A stretch of DNA of 64,000 nt, taken from the NCBI GenBank assembly GCA_963924555.1, contig OZ004598.1:2938501-3002500 (forward strand), read 5' to 3'. Below the pieces are notes generated by a model, which worked only from the letters and a program-made list of their open reading frames with translations, did not search any database and had not been told where the DNA came from. Shown here one piece after another: positions 13,301-28,300 of this stretch; the first letter of the stretch is position 1; every line of letters begins with the position of its first letter. Source of the stretch: Crambe crambe. Taxonomy: Eukaryota; Porifera; Demospongiae; Poecilosclerida; Crambeidae. Position numbers and translations under genes: made by a program.

Positions 13301-16300
13301 CTATATATTTTAATTACAGGATGAAAGGGCTTACAATTGTCCAAAAATGTGATATAGCTACTCGTGAACTGGAAGAATTAAAGGAGCAAATACAAAGGAA
13401 CAAAGATGAAGCAGAAAAAAATAATGATAATCACAAGGTATCATAATTGCAATCATAATTGGTACATGAGAAACCATAGAAATCCATAGCATGGGTGTGT
13501 TGTGTCCAAGGAAACCATTCCCATCACATATGTCACCATGACGAATTGTAGTCTGGGTGAGCAGACCTTTCGACCTTTGGGGGTGGGGCGGGAGGAAAAG
13601 AAAGGTCTGGAGACTCTTGACACTATTCCATGTTCCAGAGGAATGCAATTATCACATGCAAAGAATGCACTTGCGCCCGTGCGCTCACACCCGCACACCA
13701 TAGGCATAGCTAGCTAGCTATAATTATCTAGCTCGAGCTTGATCGATCCATGAGAGATAAGTGTGTCTGGTAGATTTACCCATAGCTAGCAAAAGAAGAA
13801 GACCGCTTTCTAGCTTCACGCATGTACCCAACACACCTCCAATTCAGTGGTAGCTGCCGTCTCATAGGTCTTATTATAAGCTGCAGTTTAAAATTCTCAT
13901 GGAGGTGTAGTACTAGCAGTATTTACTTTCTGATCTCCATAATAATATGCCATGCACACATAGCAGAGACCACACTCTCATGTTAGAGAGATAAGGGATT
14001 TGTCAAGGGTACCTAAGTAAGATAGCCTATGAAAAGTAGTAAATCAATCATGTTTCTATCATGGCAGCGAATATTAGTGGAGCTGCTTAGCATCAAAAAA
14101 TGAGGTTTTTGTGCACTTTGTGATAAAAGCATGAAACTTGGTACTAGTTCTATACATGTCCTTAGGATCATTTTGAGATCTGGACCCACCTCCAATTATA
14201 CATCTTGTGGCTGTAAAGATGCAAATCATATACGCAAACAAGGATACAAATATCACCTAAATTATAGCCATAGCACACAGTGTGCTAGAACGTAGTATAG
14301 TTGCTGTATTGCTATTGGCATTGTCCTCCATAGTTACAGAGAGCAGTGCACTCCAGGGCAGCTTTAACACACTTGTATCGCTGATTACACCCTTTTTTAC
14401 ACCCACAATGTATTAGCTCAGAGCATGCTTGAGATACTTCTGACAGATTCGTCCAGAAAGAGGAGTCCAATACTGAATTTACATTTTTTGACTTGTAGGA
14501 AAAGCATCTACAGCAAACAATTTATTGTGTACTTCATTGGTGAGTTGTGTCCTCCTTACCTCCTACAATCAGTAGGTCACCAATGTCTTATAGTTATAGC
14601 AGTAAGGGGTAGAGGTTTGTCATAGATCTTGGCAAACTTTTTTGATGTGGTCAACTAATACATGTGCTGTGCAGGCAGTAACATTCTGGAAATCTTTTTC
14701 CAACAGACCCAATAGGACACTCATCTCTTGTGAGAGACTGTAAGGTTTAGATTTCTCTGATATGGTTTTAATGTGCTTACGCAGTGCATGGAGATTATCA
14801 GACCTTGGATAGCTAACAACAGTCCAATGAGAAATACACACTCTCTTTGTCATACTTAGAAATCATACTCTGGATAAAGTCATTATTCCTTCTCACCTCT
14901 CTTCGATTAGGAAGTAAATCTGAATGGCTGCCTATTACTAAGAGATGGAAGATTTTGTGGATTCTTGCAGCTATACCGATAAAAGTTGACTCAGGGTCAC
15001 CAGCAATGTCATAGAACTGGACCCTCCCATAGCTAGGAATGGTGTAGATACTGGGGACTATGCCAGCAGTGTGAGGAGGACGTGATTTCTCTGACACTCT
15101 ATGAAAAATCCTTCCCTTTTCAGTGCCTCAACTAATGAACTCTTTCCAGCCCCAGGATGGCCCACCATAAACAATTTTGTGATGTGATGTGCCTAGAAAA
15201 TTTCTTTTTTGCTAACTGTTGCATGGTTGCTTGACTGCTATGGGAGAGATAATCATAGTGGTTTTACATTACTCCTTGCAACATCTAGGATTGGAAATCT
15301 TCCAACAAAGGCCTAACACAATCGTAACGACCCAACTTTGCACACACATGAAGAGGTGTGTCACCAGCTTCATCAACAACTAAGAGGGATATCCCAAATT
15401 TAGATACAATTAATATAGAATATGACCTTCACTAACAGCAATATGAAGTAGTGACCAACCATTGGAAGCTGTTACATTAATATCACAGCCGTAATCATGT
15501 AACAACTCCACTAATTCAAGATTCCCACATTTCACTGCTGTGATAAGAGGTGTATAGCCATGCTCATCTAGAACATTCAGATCTGCACCAAGAGTTATAA
15601 GAGTTTGAACAACATCAAGATTGCCCTTAATACATGCTACATGCAATGGGGAGTTACCTTAATTGTCCTTGGTGTTAGGATCACAGCCATTACAGCTATA
15701 CTTTTCTAACAGTGCTAACACAAGCTTGTTCTTCTCATTTTTCACTAGCTATCACTATACGTATGTAAGACATATTTCTGGAAATGTTTTTGGTCATAAC
15801 TTTGGAATGGAATGAGATATGCAGACCATTCAAATTACATTTCACTCCTTGTAATACCTGCTTCATCCTGATATCCAACATGTAACACTTATTTTTAAAA
15901 AAAGATGATATTGAGCATATCATAGGGATTTTTCTTATTAATTAGCACCTAAAGGTCATCAAAGGTCAAAACGGAGGTGGGTCTTGATCAAAAAATAATA
16001 TTTAGGATGTGGAAAGATTGCTTACTAAATTTCATGCTTTTATCGGAAAGTGCACAAAAGAAATGCTAAGCAGCTACACTATATTGTTTAAAATGTCACT
16101 CTTCTTTGTTATAGGCAGTAGTTACCGAGTCTGATATGAGACTTGCTGAAGCTAAGAAAGGAGTATATGAATTTGATAGAGACATTGTTCGAGGAGCCAT
16201 AAATTCTGTAAGAATATTGAATCGTACTTTCATGAGTATAACTTTGGGATATTTCTTATGTATGAGGTATTATACCATTTGTGCTTTACTACATACATTT

Positions 16301-19300
16301 AATTTAGATAAACCATAGAAGCTGGGAACATCAGCTGGACAATTTTAACTTTGCCACGAATTTTTAGCTTTTAGATATACTAGCACAGTTGTTTTCTAGG
16401 TTCACAATACATCTCATGTCACAGCTCAATAGAAGCAGCTTCTACTCACTGTCATAGCTATTGATAGTGACTAATTAATTTACCAAGCCTCCTTACAAAA
16501 AATCTCCCCTCCCTTTTCTATTTATCATTCCCTTTAGTGTAAATAATTGTTAATTGGTCATAAGCTCAAAATTAGTGTCCAATATCAGTCTCAATATTTA
16601 CCAAAAGGTATATGAGCTAATGATAGTTACTTTTATTACAGAGAACTGGACTCATACTGGGAGAGAGAGTTTTTAAATATCTTGAAGACAGACTTAAATC
16701 ACAGGTATAATAATAACTGTAAATGGAAAAAAATGGAATCAAAAATGATGCAAGAAATATATAAATGTTAACTGTGGAAGCACACTGAGTCATAATTGCC
16801 ATACAATAATTCAGGTGGGGTATTCTTTATTTTGTGTCCTGTGGGCATTTGGAGTGTAGACCTAATTTCTATGAGTAGAGTTGGCTCTCTTAATGATAAT
16901 ACCATGCCACGCAGTGTTTCCAACTAGGAGAGGAGCTAGCCCTTTGTTCTTTTTGCATGAGGGGCATCAACACCAGACTAATGAAGCACCAACTAGAGCC
17001 TAGGGAAGAGCAACAAATTTTTGAGGGATTCCTATTTCGCGAATCGGCTCGAATTTTCTTTTCTCGGAATCTAATTTCACAAATGCCAGCAATAAAGCCG
17101 CACTCATAAAGCCACACCTGTCAGTCTTTGCACTCCGGGCCTGGCCTACTCTGCCCTCTTCCCCTGCCTTCAATCATCTATTGGTTTCTGAATACACAAT
17201 TTATTTCTAACTTGTAGCTACCAGGCCTAGCTAGATAGGGGATTGAGCTCTGACAGAGGTCCACTGAGATTGAGATGTGTAACTTGCTTGAAGAATGGAG
17301 CACCATCACAAATCACTAGCCAAATTAGCAACTAGCTGTATTATTTTGCTAGTTAAGTGATCATGTCAGAGTAGCTAGATAAATCAGGCTACTCCTCTCC
17401 AGCAGTCACGTATGTCGTCATGAGACTAGCTAGCTGACCACACCTTACCTCATTCTGCAGGACTTGTTTTGATGATTGCGCATGTACTCTCCTTTTGTGA
17501 AATTCATGAAATGTAAATCCCTTAAAAATTAAGTGCTATACAGTTTTTCTAACTGACATACCAATGCAGTACATGTTATTTGTGCTTATTATACCTATAA
17601 TATTTAAGTTATACGGTAGGGTGTGAAAGTATCTTTGGGCTGGGGGGGGGGGGGGTGGGAGGCAGTGGGAATGATAATGTGTTATGGTGGAGGAAGTGTT
17701 CGCAGGCGCAGGGGGGGGGAGTCAAGTGGTATGGTATGATTCGACCTGCACAAGGCTGAGATGGATGGCCTGCAAAAAGAGGTAAACTAGTTTATCGCAG
17801 TAACAATTTAGCTATTACCCTCAGAGATCCCAGTGCCCTCCAGAACTAACCACTCGGGCCTACGTCCAGAACTGCCTACTGGCACCAGTACCCCTCCAAA
17901 ACAACCTACAGAGTAACCATCACTGGCACCAGGCCCATCTCCAGAACTGCTTAGTGGCACCAGTGCCCTTGGGCCTATCTCCAGAACTGCCTACTGGCAC
18001 TCAGAATGGCCTACAGAGTAACCATCACTGGCACCAGTACCCTTTGGCCTACCTCCAGAACAGCCTGCATTGTATGCTAGTACTTACAGATTTCTTACTT
18101 AAGAGGTACATTTCTTGCAACCTTACAATTGAAGTGACTGTAATGGCCACAAGACTTGCATGTACACACTCTGGTTAGCAGAGTCTCATCCCTGTCTGCA
18201 ATCAGGCGCGTAGCCAGGGAGGGGCTCAGGGGGCTTGAGCACCCCCTGAACTGCACCGAGTGTTTAAATAGCTAGCTAATTATTATGAGACCAAGATTTA
18301 CCGATCTACGTACTTACTAATAATTTTATCCCAGAGCCACGAAGCACTAAACTGTAACAAGTTTGTTTTCAAAAAGACTTGTGCCTCGGCGCTGTACTGG
18401 TAGAATATGAGGTAGTGCACACCGTTAAATTCAATTCTAGCTAAACATCTAATGATTCAAATGTCAATTTGAGTTAGTCAGTACTCTTATACTCTCTTCT
18501 TGGTGGTCTTGGCTTTCCTGCTTTCTTCATGGTTCCCTTATTTGACTATGCTTTCTGGCATGTAGTCGATGTTCTCTGGTGCTCTTGGCTTTCCTGTAGC
18601 TTGGACTATAGACTGTCATCTCTGCTGCTGTTCTTTGCTTTCTGGCATGTAGGCGAGATGTTCTCTGGTGCTTTTGGCTTTCCTGTAGCCTGGTAGCAGG
18701 TTTGTTGAAATGTTCACTTGTCGATCAAGAATTCGCCTAGACTATCGTCTCTGCTGATATATCCTTACTCTCTCGCTGTCTAAGCTAAACCAGGATCGGA
18801 AACAAGTCACATGCCTAAGTGTTTACACGCGCGCCCAACCCGGGTTGAGATTCAATCCGGATTCCAATCCACTTAATTGATGTGGGTTGGGCTACCCGGA
18901 TTGAAATTCAGGTTGGCACCATTCACACGCGAAGCAAATCCGGGTCGAATCCGGGTCAGAGCCTACACGACTTAATATAAATCCTTGCTGGTTTCGCAAT
19001 GCGCGAGCATTTTTATCTTAGCGACATACACGACACAGTGAAGTGAAAATGCTGCATATGTGTGAAATTTTTAATGTGAACTTTATGTAACAAGAAGTGA
19101 ATAACAACAGAGTTTGAAACAAAAATATAGTATATGGAGCTCTAAGCCCTGATGAGGAGCATGATTATATCTGAGAGAAATTGGTGATGATACAAAAAAA
19201 TTAGATGTTGTATTAGAAGAAGAACGTCGTGAAGCACTAACCGATTTGATAGTAGACAGTCAGGAGCAAATGCACAAGTATTTATTTGAGCAATTGGAGC

Positions 19301-22300
19301 AATTTTTTCCTGACCATGATGACCATGAGGCTAGGATTCATGCAAGCTGCTGTGTCAGCCAGAGAGATATACAGCGAATAATGAAGTTTTATATGTGGCT
19401 CTTGAAAATATATGCGTTATAAATGGAACTGGAATACTTTAAAAGACTAATTCTCTACATTAGAGGAAAAAAAATTAGTTACCTCTAAGTACATGAATGT
19501 GCAATAAGTATATAAGTGCTTTAAAAATAAAATAGAAGTTATGAGTAGTAGATTACGTTTGTGTTCCCGGAAAGGATACTCAGCGAAGAGATGTAGCAAT
19601 TTCACTAATGGCATGAAGAAAAGAAAACCATTTCAACATCCCTTTCGTATATATATAGACTAAAAGTGACTAACTAGCTATATTATGCAGGCACTACATG
19701 TGATCAGCATCATGAGTTGTACATAATTTTTAGAACCTCAGGATCCCATACTCACTTTGATACCTAGATATTAAATTATATCATGATTAAATGCAATGGC
19801 TTGAAGAAGAGTTTCTATTGTATTTAAAAAATGGGAGTAAGTGTCAAGAAGCTCTCATCAGAGCAGTACAGTAATGCTGATAAAGAGAGGGTGCTATTGA
19901 GCAGTGAAACAAGACGGGGTATTAAAATAACAAGTATGAACAAATGACTTATTATTATAGCTAATTACCTTCATAGCTAAATCGTTTATTGGCCTGGTGA
20001 AGTATTTATTCTCCTTAGAGGAAGTGAAAGGCCAAAAACTGGCTTTCCTGAGGAACAATATGCCAGGATCCTCTTGAGACAGCGAGGTGGTGCCAGTGAT
20101 AATCCCAATGTTCCTGAGTACTACCAAAATACTCAGGCCCTTCAGATAATCGATTCCTTTTGTCGAAGGCCAGTAAGAGGAAATTGCTGTGGTGATGCTT
20201 CAGGCAAAGAATCACACGATTCTACCCCCTTGCCTTGAAGAAAATCAATGAGGAAAATCAATAACCACTGATTATTATTACAGCACACTTATTATAATTC
20301 CTAATTTATAGTCTTGATTGTCTTATCATCTATCAGTGTTTTCCTGATTCCCTTAGAGTTTTGAGTTGTTGTTTGTTGTTGTTTTTTTGGCATTTTTCTT
20401 GAATTTCTCCATGGATGCTCTAGCAAAGGAGAAACCCTGAATCCTAACCCAGTGTTCAATAATCTACCTTAAAACCTTGTCCACCTCTTCCTCCAGCCAG
20501 TTACAACTTAGAGTAGACCAATAAAAAAGTACATCTTATTATCTTTTCTGTGGCTAGCTCTTTGATCCCTGCTGACTCTGATACTGCAGAGTTTTTAAGA
20601 TGAAGCCTGAGCTTCATCTCCATAGATGCAAAGACCATTGCCCCTTGACACTCTACTTTCTTCATCAGTGACTTGATCACATACCCTGCTATGTAACGGA
20701 GAGCATTGGCTTCTTCATAATCCCATCCAGTTTTCACATCCAACTCAGCTGCAGGTTCTACCAGACACTTTTCCCTAATCAAGTCTTCTTATCGGTGATG
20801 TACTGGTAAAATATGGGAGAGGCCTTTGTGTGCAATGGATGGAGGAACATAATCTATTATTGATCAGTGCTCATCATCGTGTTATTTGGTCCAAACTTAG
20901 TCCCGTAACATTTTGGGCTTTACAGTGTGCTTAGCCTAGAAACAGGTCATGACAAAGAAAATTTGCAAAATCACTCATGCAGTGAAGTAATTCTGTGGGG
21001 AAAATGGAACCCTTCATCTCCCAACACTCTCTCTTCTTTAAAAGCTCTGAATAATTAGATACTGTATGTCTAGAATAATAGCTAGCTAAAAACAGGTTTA
21101 GGTTGTTAGCTAGCTAGCTAGCTCTACAAAATTATGAAAGCTGATAGCTATTTTTATAATTATGGTCTAGCCTACCTATCGGCTCCTTCGGTTTTTCTTG
21201 CTGAACAGCGGTGCTACTGGTAGAAGAAGATGAAGCCATTTTAATTCTCAAAGATGAAGATTATGTGCCAAATTTTTGCTGCTGCATTTTGAGCTTCCCG
21301 CGAAACATGCATTGCACATGCAATTTGTACATAGCACACGCGAAGTGAATCCAGGTCGAATCCGGGTTGGAACCCGGGGCTATAGATATATGGCGCTTAA
21401 CAGGATGCTGAAAATAAATGTGTTTTGATTTCATGCACTGTTCATTATGCAATTGCACTGACCAAAGAGCTCGTTTTTGTGGCCACAAACTGAAAGTCAA
21501 CTACAAGATGGCATCTGCAGTTAGCAAACCTTTTTCTGGAGCAAGTGATGCTGAGCACCTTTTCATAAGGGCTAAAAAAGAGATTATAAGATTGAAACCA
21601 GGTCAAGCTGATGCTCTGGTGATGCTATTACATGCTGCCAGTAGTGAACAGGAAGTGAACAAACTCTACTGTGAGCTGGTTGATACTATCAAGTTGTATT
21701 TTTCAAGTGTCACAGCCATTCGTAGCTAGCTAAGCAGAACACCAGGGAAAAAGGCATTTAGAAAATTTCATCTTTTGAGAGTTGAAAAATTGCCAGAAAT
21801 TTGGAGAAAACTAGAGAACATTCTCAGTTTTATCACAGTCTGTGAATCGATATATATTTAATGACACCCAAACAGTGGCAGATCTAGAAAAATGGAAAAG
21901 AGGGTTCTAACTGTCCGCGCACAAGTGCGGAAAAATTTTTAAGCTTAGCCACGCCCACTTTACCTAACCACACTCTTTTGGTTAAACTTTTCTACCGCTG
22001 TTGCTAGCTGTTGTTGGAGCTGGAAAAGGCGAAGTCCGCGATCGATCGTAGAATATAGTCTCCAGAAGATCGAATTAGTAGTGCGTACCGGTAGGTTAGG
22101 AGACTCTTATAAGTTGCTAGAGTCTCTACCAAGACTGCCAGCCTGAAAGGGGGGTTCCATGGAACCCTAGGAACCACCCTAAATCCGCCACTCCCAAGCA
22201 TGGATTTCTTCAATAAACAGAGGGGGGTTATTTGAGTTAAATGATGCTTCATTCTTACCATTAATTTTAAAGCAATTGAATTTGAAGTTCAAGCTCTGCT

Positions 22301-25300
22301 TCCCAACCAATTGCGGAATGCTGGTGTCACAAAAGCACATCTGATTGAAACTATCATGAAGATGTGCAAGTCCTGTAGAGTACACTTTCTCTTGATGTCA
22401 CAGAAGAGTATGTCCAAGAACTTTTCCAAGATGTAGATATGTGGGTGACCATTCGTGAATTTTCCATGACCTCTTTCTGGATTGAGCAGTACCAGATTTG
22501 TATCCGTGAGGCAACAAAGAAGAAAAAGGCTCTTAGAAAATCACTTAAGAATAATCATGAGACTAAAAAAACTAATACTTACATGCATACATACTTGTTA
22601 ATGATTAATGAAGTCTAGTCTGGTTTACTTTGGAGAGGTTTTCTAGGTTTCTTTTGTAGTGGTTCTGTTTCAATAGTCTCAGGCCCAGGCATCTTTATCT
22701 ACTACAATATCAATAAAAGAATTCACTGCATGTAAGGTGAAAATACATGATTGTTGATGAAACAATGAATTATCTGTCAACTTCAATCCTTCGTGAAGTA
22801 CGTAGCTTTCTGCAACCTCTCTCTGAACTAACCATCCTTTCTTCAACTTCTTTGGTGGTCTAGTCTTCTTATGGGAATTATATTTTTTCACATGCCCCAA
22901 GAGAAATCCTCACATGATGCCATTATTATAGAAGCTAAAATCAGTTATATTTTTGTTATAAAGTAAGTTTACCTTTGTCTGTCTTGCAATAATGATAGCA
23001 ACAGTGTTCCCAGGAAAATTACCTGAACTAAAATTGAACTTAGGTGTGTGCATGCTATGGGTCTAGCTAAGTACACAATTTTCAGTTCTATAGTGTACCA
23101 GTACACTTAGTGCATCACAAAGATTGTTTCTAACCAAAAATTAGCGGCTCATCTTCGCCAATAAAACCTTGGAACACACTCACAATGCATAGCAACAATA
23201 ATATTTTATCCACATCCTACGATAAATGCTTTTAAAAAATTATTCCTACTGAATGTTAAACTTTTTTCTAAGTCTATAATAGTACTAAGTGCACTACTTA
23301 CCATTAAAATGATGTATCGCACCAACCGTTAAAATGATGTATCGCACCAGAAAACATCAAAGGCTCCTCTCCAATCTTCAATCGGTGCGACGAAACACAC
23401 TTAGTTACCGAATTGATGACGTCACTAATACATTATGTATAGGCGTTTCCAATCCCGTTATGTGTCATATATCTATGGTACCACCACCACTGCCGCCATA
23501 GATGATTCCAGCACTGCGCCTCGGCACTCCAGTGCCTATGCTTGTTTTATAGCTAACTACTTCTGCTGACGTTATAGCTAGCTGCCAAGTGGGCATGGTT
23601 TATCCAAAAAGGTGTTGTTAGGGGAGAATGAGCATGGCTGGGCAAAACGTTTTCCGTGCGCAAGATTTCTAGGCACCAAAATTCTTGGTTACACACCTGG
23701 TACACACCAATATACACTACACGCCAATATAACGCGTTCGTACCTATGTGATGTCTAATTACATAGCTAGGGGGGAAATGGTGTTCCACTGGCCTCGCTG
23801 AACTACCAGCATTTGCTAAGTAATGATCGAGAAAGAAAAGATGGCATTTCGGGCTCTTTTATAACAGTAGTAAGTTCTGAGATGGGAAGAATGAAGCTCT
23901 AGAGTGCAGGCACATTACATTACATTATTAATTTACAGTTTTATTTTTCTACTTGGTATATAATTTCAAGAGCAACAGGTAGACAATTTGGCAGAGTTAA
24001 TTTTTGAACTAGAGTCAGACAGAAGCTAGATTCTTTTTTCCTGGTACTACGAGCACTAACAAAGCCTAGAGAAGAGGAACAATGTACCTAAGGTAGCATA
24101 GTTACCTTATTTATATTTCCAAGCAACCTTAGTTCTTGTGATTTTGCACATGACTTTCTGCTTTTTGATTCTCCATCCAGCTAGCTATAAGATTTATGTT
24201 GTTGCTCTAATCAACTCACTTTATAGTGTAGCCTAGAAGGAGGGAGTGTGCATTATATGGAGTATAGGCTATAGTATAGTATGGAGCTGGAATCGTGCCC
24301 TTCTTTCTGGAATAAACCCTTTTCTATGAATCCACAGCACTCAAGAGTATCATCTAGAGAAATTGAAGTGTGGTAAGCGCCGCTGGCTCTAGAATAGTTG
24401 TAACAGACAGACAGACAAAACCCTTGCACATAGGCTTCAAGCTTTGATCCTGTGGACTGAGTTTTTACACTGTGATTTCAGGATATGCTAGTATGACAAT
24501 GCTATCACCTTGCAATGAAGGAGAGGGCTGTAGGGCAATGTATAAAGCACAAGGCGGATTTGCCCATCTTTCCATAAGAAGATGAGGTTAAAATTCACAT
24601 CTTTGTGCAGTGCACTGGACTTCACATGCAAGCTTACTGCATATGACTGTCATTGTGGAGCAGTGCAAGCTATAAAGTGCCATGTCAGCTACAAAAGCTA
24701 TATGTGAGGAATGTGATTTAAAAATTTTACACACAGAGTAATATAATCCCTACAATTACAGGTACATTAGAGCTTTATTCTTCCCACCTCATCAACTACC
24801 ATCTTCTAGTCTCAGCCACTTCATAAGATTGACATTGCATAATTTGAACCTATGATTAACCCCTCTGCGCATCTGTTCATGGACTACGACTACTTGCCAA
24901 ACTCTCTTATCTATTCACCAATGCAAAACACCCCATGTTATAACTATTACATATACTTATTAATGTTAATTTTTTGGTACATATACAGCTATTTAATACT
25001 AGTATGTCATACAGGTACAAGTGAATTGTTGTGTGAGCAATTTATATTTTACAATAGGAAACATTAATGGAGAAACTTTGGTTAAAGAATTGCTCTTTGA
25101 GAATTAGGCGAGGTAAACTTCAAGCACAACTAAAACAGAAAGAAGAAGCTGGGGAAGTTCGACATGAAGTTGATTTTGAGCAACTAAAAATTGAGAATAA
25201 GCAATATAATGAGAAATTTGAAGAGAAAAACCAAGAGTTATTGAAACTTAAACTCAGTGCAGGTAATACTTTGCAAGTTTTAAATACTTACAAGGTAAGT

Positions 25301-28300
25301 AGCTGTGATAATATTAATAACTATTTTACTATTGGTTTGTCGTGTATGTAGAAGAAATTACACTTTATATGTTCTGAATCAGAACGTATTGATTCTGAAA
25401 TAAATCAAAGGAATGAACTTCTTATGAAAATTGAAATAGAAACTAACCAGGCCATGGAGGTATTTTGTTGACATTCCTATCTGCAACTTAATTATTTTGA
25501 ATCCATGAAATGTCAAGGAAAGAGATAAGGCTGAGGGCATTAACATGAAGACTAAAAAGAGACTTGATGATTTCAAAGTCCCAAATGTAAGGATTAATTA
25601 TTATGCCACAGTTGTGTCTCCAAGTAAAAAGACACCAATTCTTTTTTTACAAGATTTTTTCTATTGAAGTGAATATAAAATCTAAGTAATGCACAATGAT
25701 AGTGATGTCTAGATTGTTTTAGCTTGTTATTTTGCTATTATAAAGGTGATTAACTATGTTGGAGAGAGAGCCAGTCTCTATGAGTTATCGAAAACAGTAC
25801 GGGCATGGGAGAGAAAAGTGGAAATATCGGAGGTAAATTTTATCATTAACTTATGGAGTGTTATCATTATGATATCCTCAAATTTATTTACAAGGCTAGA
25901 TATATCCCTCAGCTATGTTCTCATAATAAGAATCAGAGAGAGTTGGTAGCTCTCTCTATGTAGGGATGACATGGACAGCTGTGTGTGCTGCATATAGACT
26001 AATACAAAAGTGAAATTCTAGTTCTCCCCACTTAAACTAACATAGCTACTGTGAATGATTATCCAGCCTACTACAAAGTGCAGACCAAGTTTCAGTACCA
26101 GGGAGCTTACCGTTTCAGAAATACAGCAAGCAGCTAAGTTTCTGGATTCTTCTTCTCTATTGTTATTTATTATTTTTAGAGAATCATATCTCTCGAACCA
26201 CTCAAGCTATTTCTGGATAAATCCACTCCAAATTCTACCATCTACGATCTTTTGTACTCGTCAATCCAGTCAACACAAGTCTGTAGTTCAAGAAAATTGA
26301 CGTCAAAAAATCGATCGAGGTATGGCAGCTTAGCGGTTGACGTGTCTCTGCAACGGTAGTATTGTTGAGTGTCTGATTTGCCCTCAGTTGTAGAACTAGT
26401 CAGTATGAAACTGTAATTTTTAACTGTAGCATCTTATAGTGAGTGCAACTACTCGCCTCATTGATCATGAATTATAACAAACAACTTACATGACTATTGT
26501 CTCTGACAGCAATGTCAAGCACTGGAGCCTATCAGCTAGCTACTTTTAATTGCTCGCTTCAGAGGTGCTGAAGGCTATTTTTGACTGAGAGGGCAGGGCA
26601 ACTCGCATCAATATACAGTGTGCAGTTCACGATCATTCGTACAAACAACATTATGGAAGATTAGTTTTTATTGATCACACCAAAAAAATCTTTTTCTTCT
26701 GTCACAATACTGCTATGAATTTGTTAGCTATGGCATTAAGGTCTATTATTATGTTTTTTCTTTATGGAAATGCAAGAGCATTATATTTTTGAGAACTTAA
26801 GAGCAATACAGCAAAATCTTTTAAAAAGTTGAAGCACTAAAGAATACTTGCTTGTTCACTCACTATCAAATGTTGCACATTGCTCTAGTATTACTCAGCT
26901 AGCTCTAAGATTATGATCATAAGTCCCATTTACACGGGATTTCTAACCTGGATTCGCTTCGTGTGTGAACGGTACCAACCCGGATTCCAATCCGGGTAGC
27001 CCAACCCATATCAATTAGGTGGATTGGAATCCGAATTGAATCCAACATGGGTTGGGCGCACGTGTAAACACAGCTATAGACTACTCGGGGATTTTAGATC
27101 ACCAATCCATCTACCAGTAGACTCTATTTAAGACTTTTGACCTCCAAATATAGCTCAACACTAACACTTCAAGCCTTGACTCGCTGATAAATAATCATTG
27201 GGCTACTATGCTATTCTTCTTTCATCTGTCCCTGCATATACATAGAAGAATGAACTCTATACATAAAGGAAAAAAAGACCATGAACAAGTAATGCCCATT
27301 GGACTAATATATACTTAGTATTTTCTTTCATAACTCCAGAATACTTCCCTCCAACAGTCAGCAACTCCTAACTTGAAGACGGAACACCTTCAATGTGCTA
27401 GGACTCAAGTATGAAGAGCAGAAGATAAAGCAGTGTCGTTTTACAGCAATTTCTAAAATTGCTGTTTTCATCTGGTCGTTCATCATCTTTCACGTCATTA
27501 TTTCAGATATGGTTCTTTCAAATGCTATACCACAGTACTCTAAATTGACTGCACTATAATCCTTTACCTTTAACTCAACATGTTCGAAAATAGTTCGTCA
27601 TTTTCCAACCTACTGGCTTTCAACCTACAACATGGCATGCAGACATTCTATAGAATGTGTCCCGCCCAGTGAATGTGATTCTTGGACCTTGACTTCACAT
27701 CTTGACATATAAACTGGTCTTGGCAGCCTTGTCTAGTTAAGCCTTAACCTTGATGCAACACTATTCAAGTATATACAACACCAGTAAAGGCCTTTTTAAA
27801 AATGGTCAATGACAATAAACTGAGCTCCATCAGCATTTATCCTTCCAGATGGATTCATTTTGGCTCACAAAAAGATGAAACCTCCGATGAACTGCATAGC
27901 TACAATACATCTTTGGGAGGATCACAGCATCCAATTGAATAAATAATAAGTATCTCTGTGATTAGAAATACATGCACCATATTTTCATTATAGCTATTTG
28001 CATTACATCAAAAAAGATGATGAACAAGTGAAGGAAAAAATATTTATTCGAAATAAAAAATGAAGTAGGGATGGCTGTGTGTGATTCAAAGAAAGGGTTA
28101 AGCAACAAGGGAGTGAACTTCAGTCAAGTAACCCCTTACCCATCACCAATATTACTATGAGCTAACTTTATATCTTCTTGGCCTGTCATGGGAGTGAAGA
28201 AGAATAGTTAGCTCGAAGTTTGGTAATATTGGTGATGGGTAAGGGTTTACTTGACTGAAGTTCACTCCCTTGTTGCTGAACTTTTGAATCACACACATCA

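Noticed and set aside
13438..13740. Possible exon or regulatory island with cgcccgtgcgctcaca
   Set aside because: GC-richer but with no conserved frame; a fragment related to the G-tract element explains part of it.
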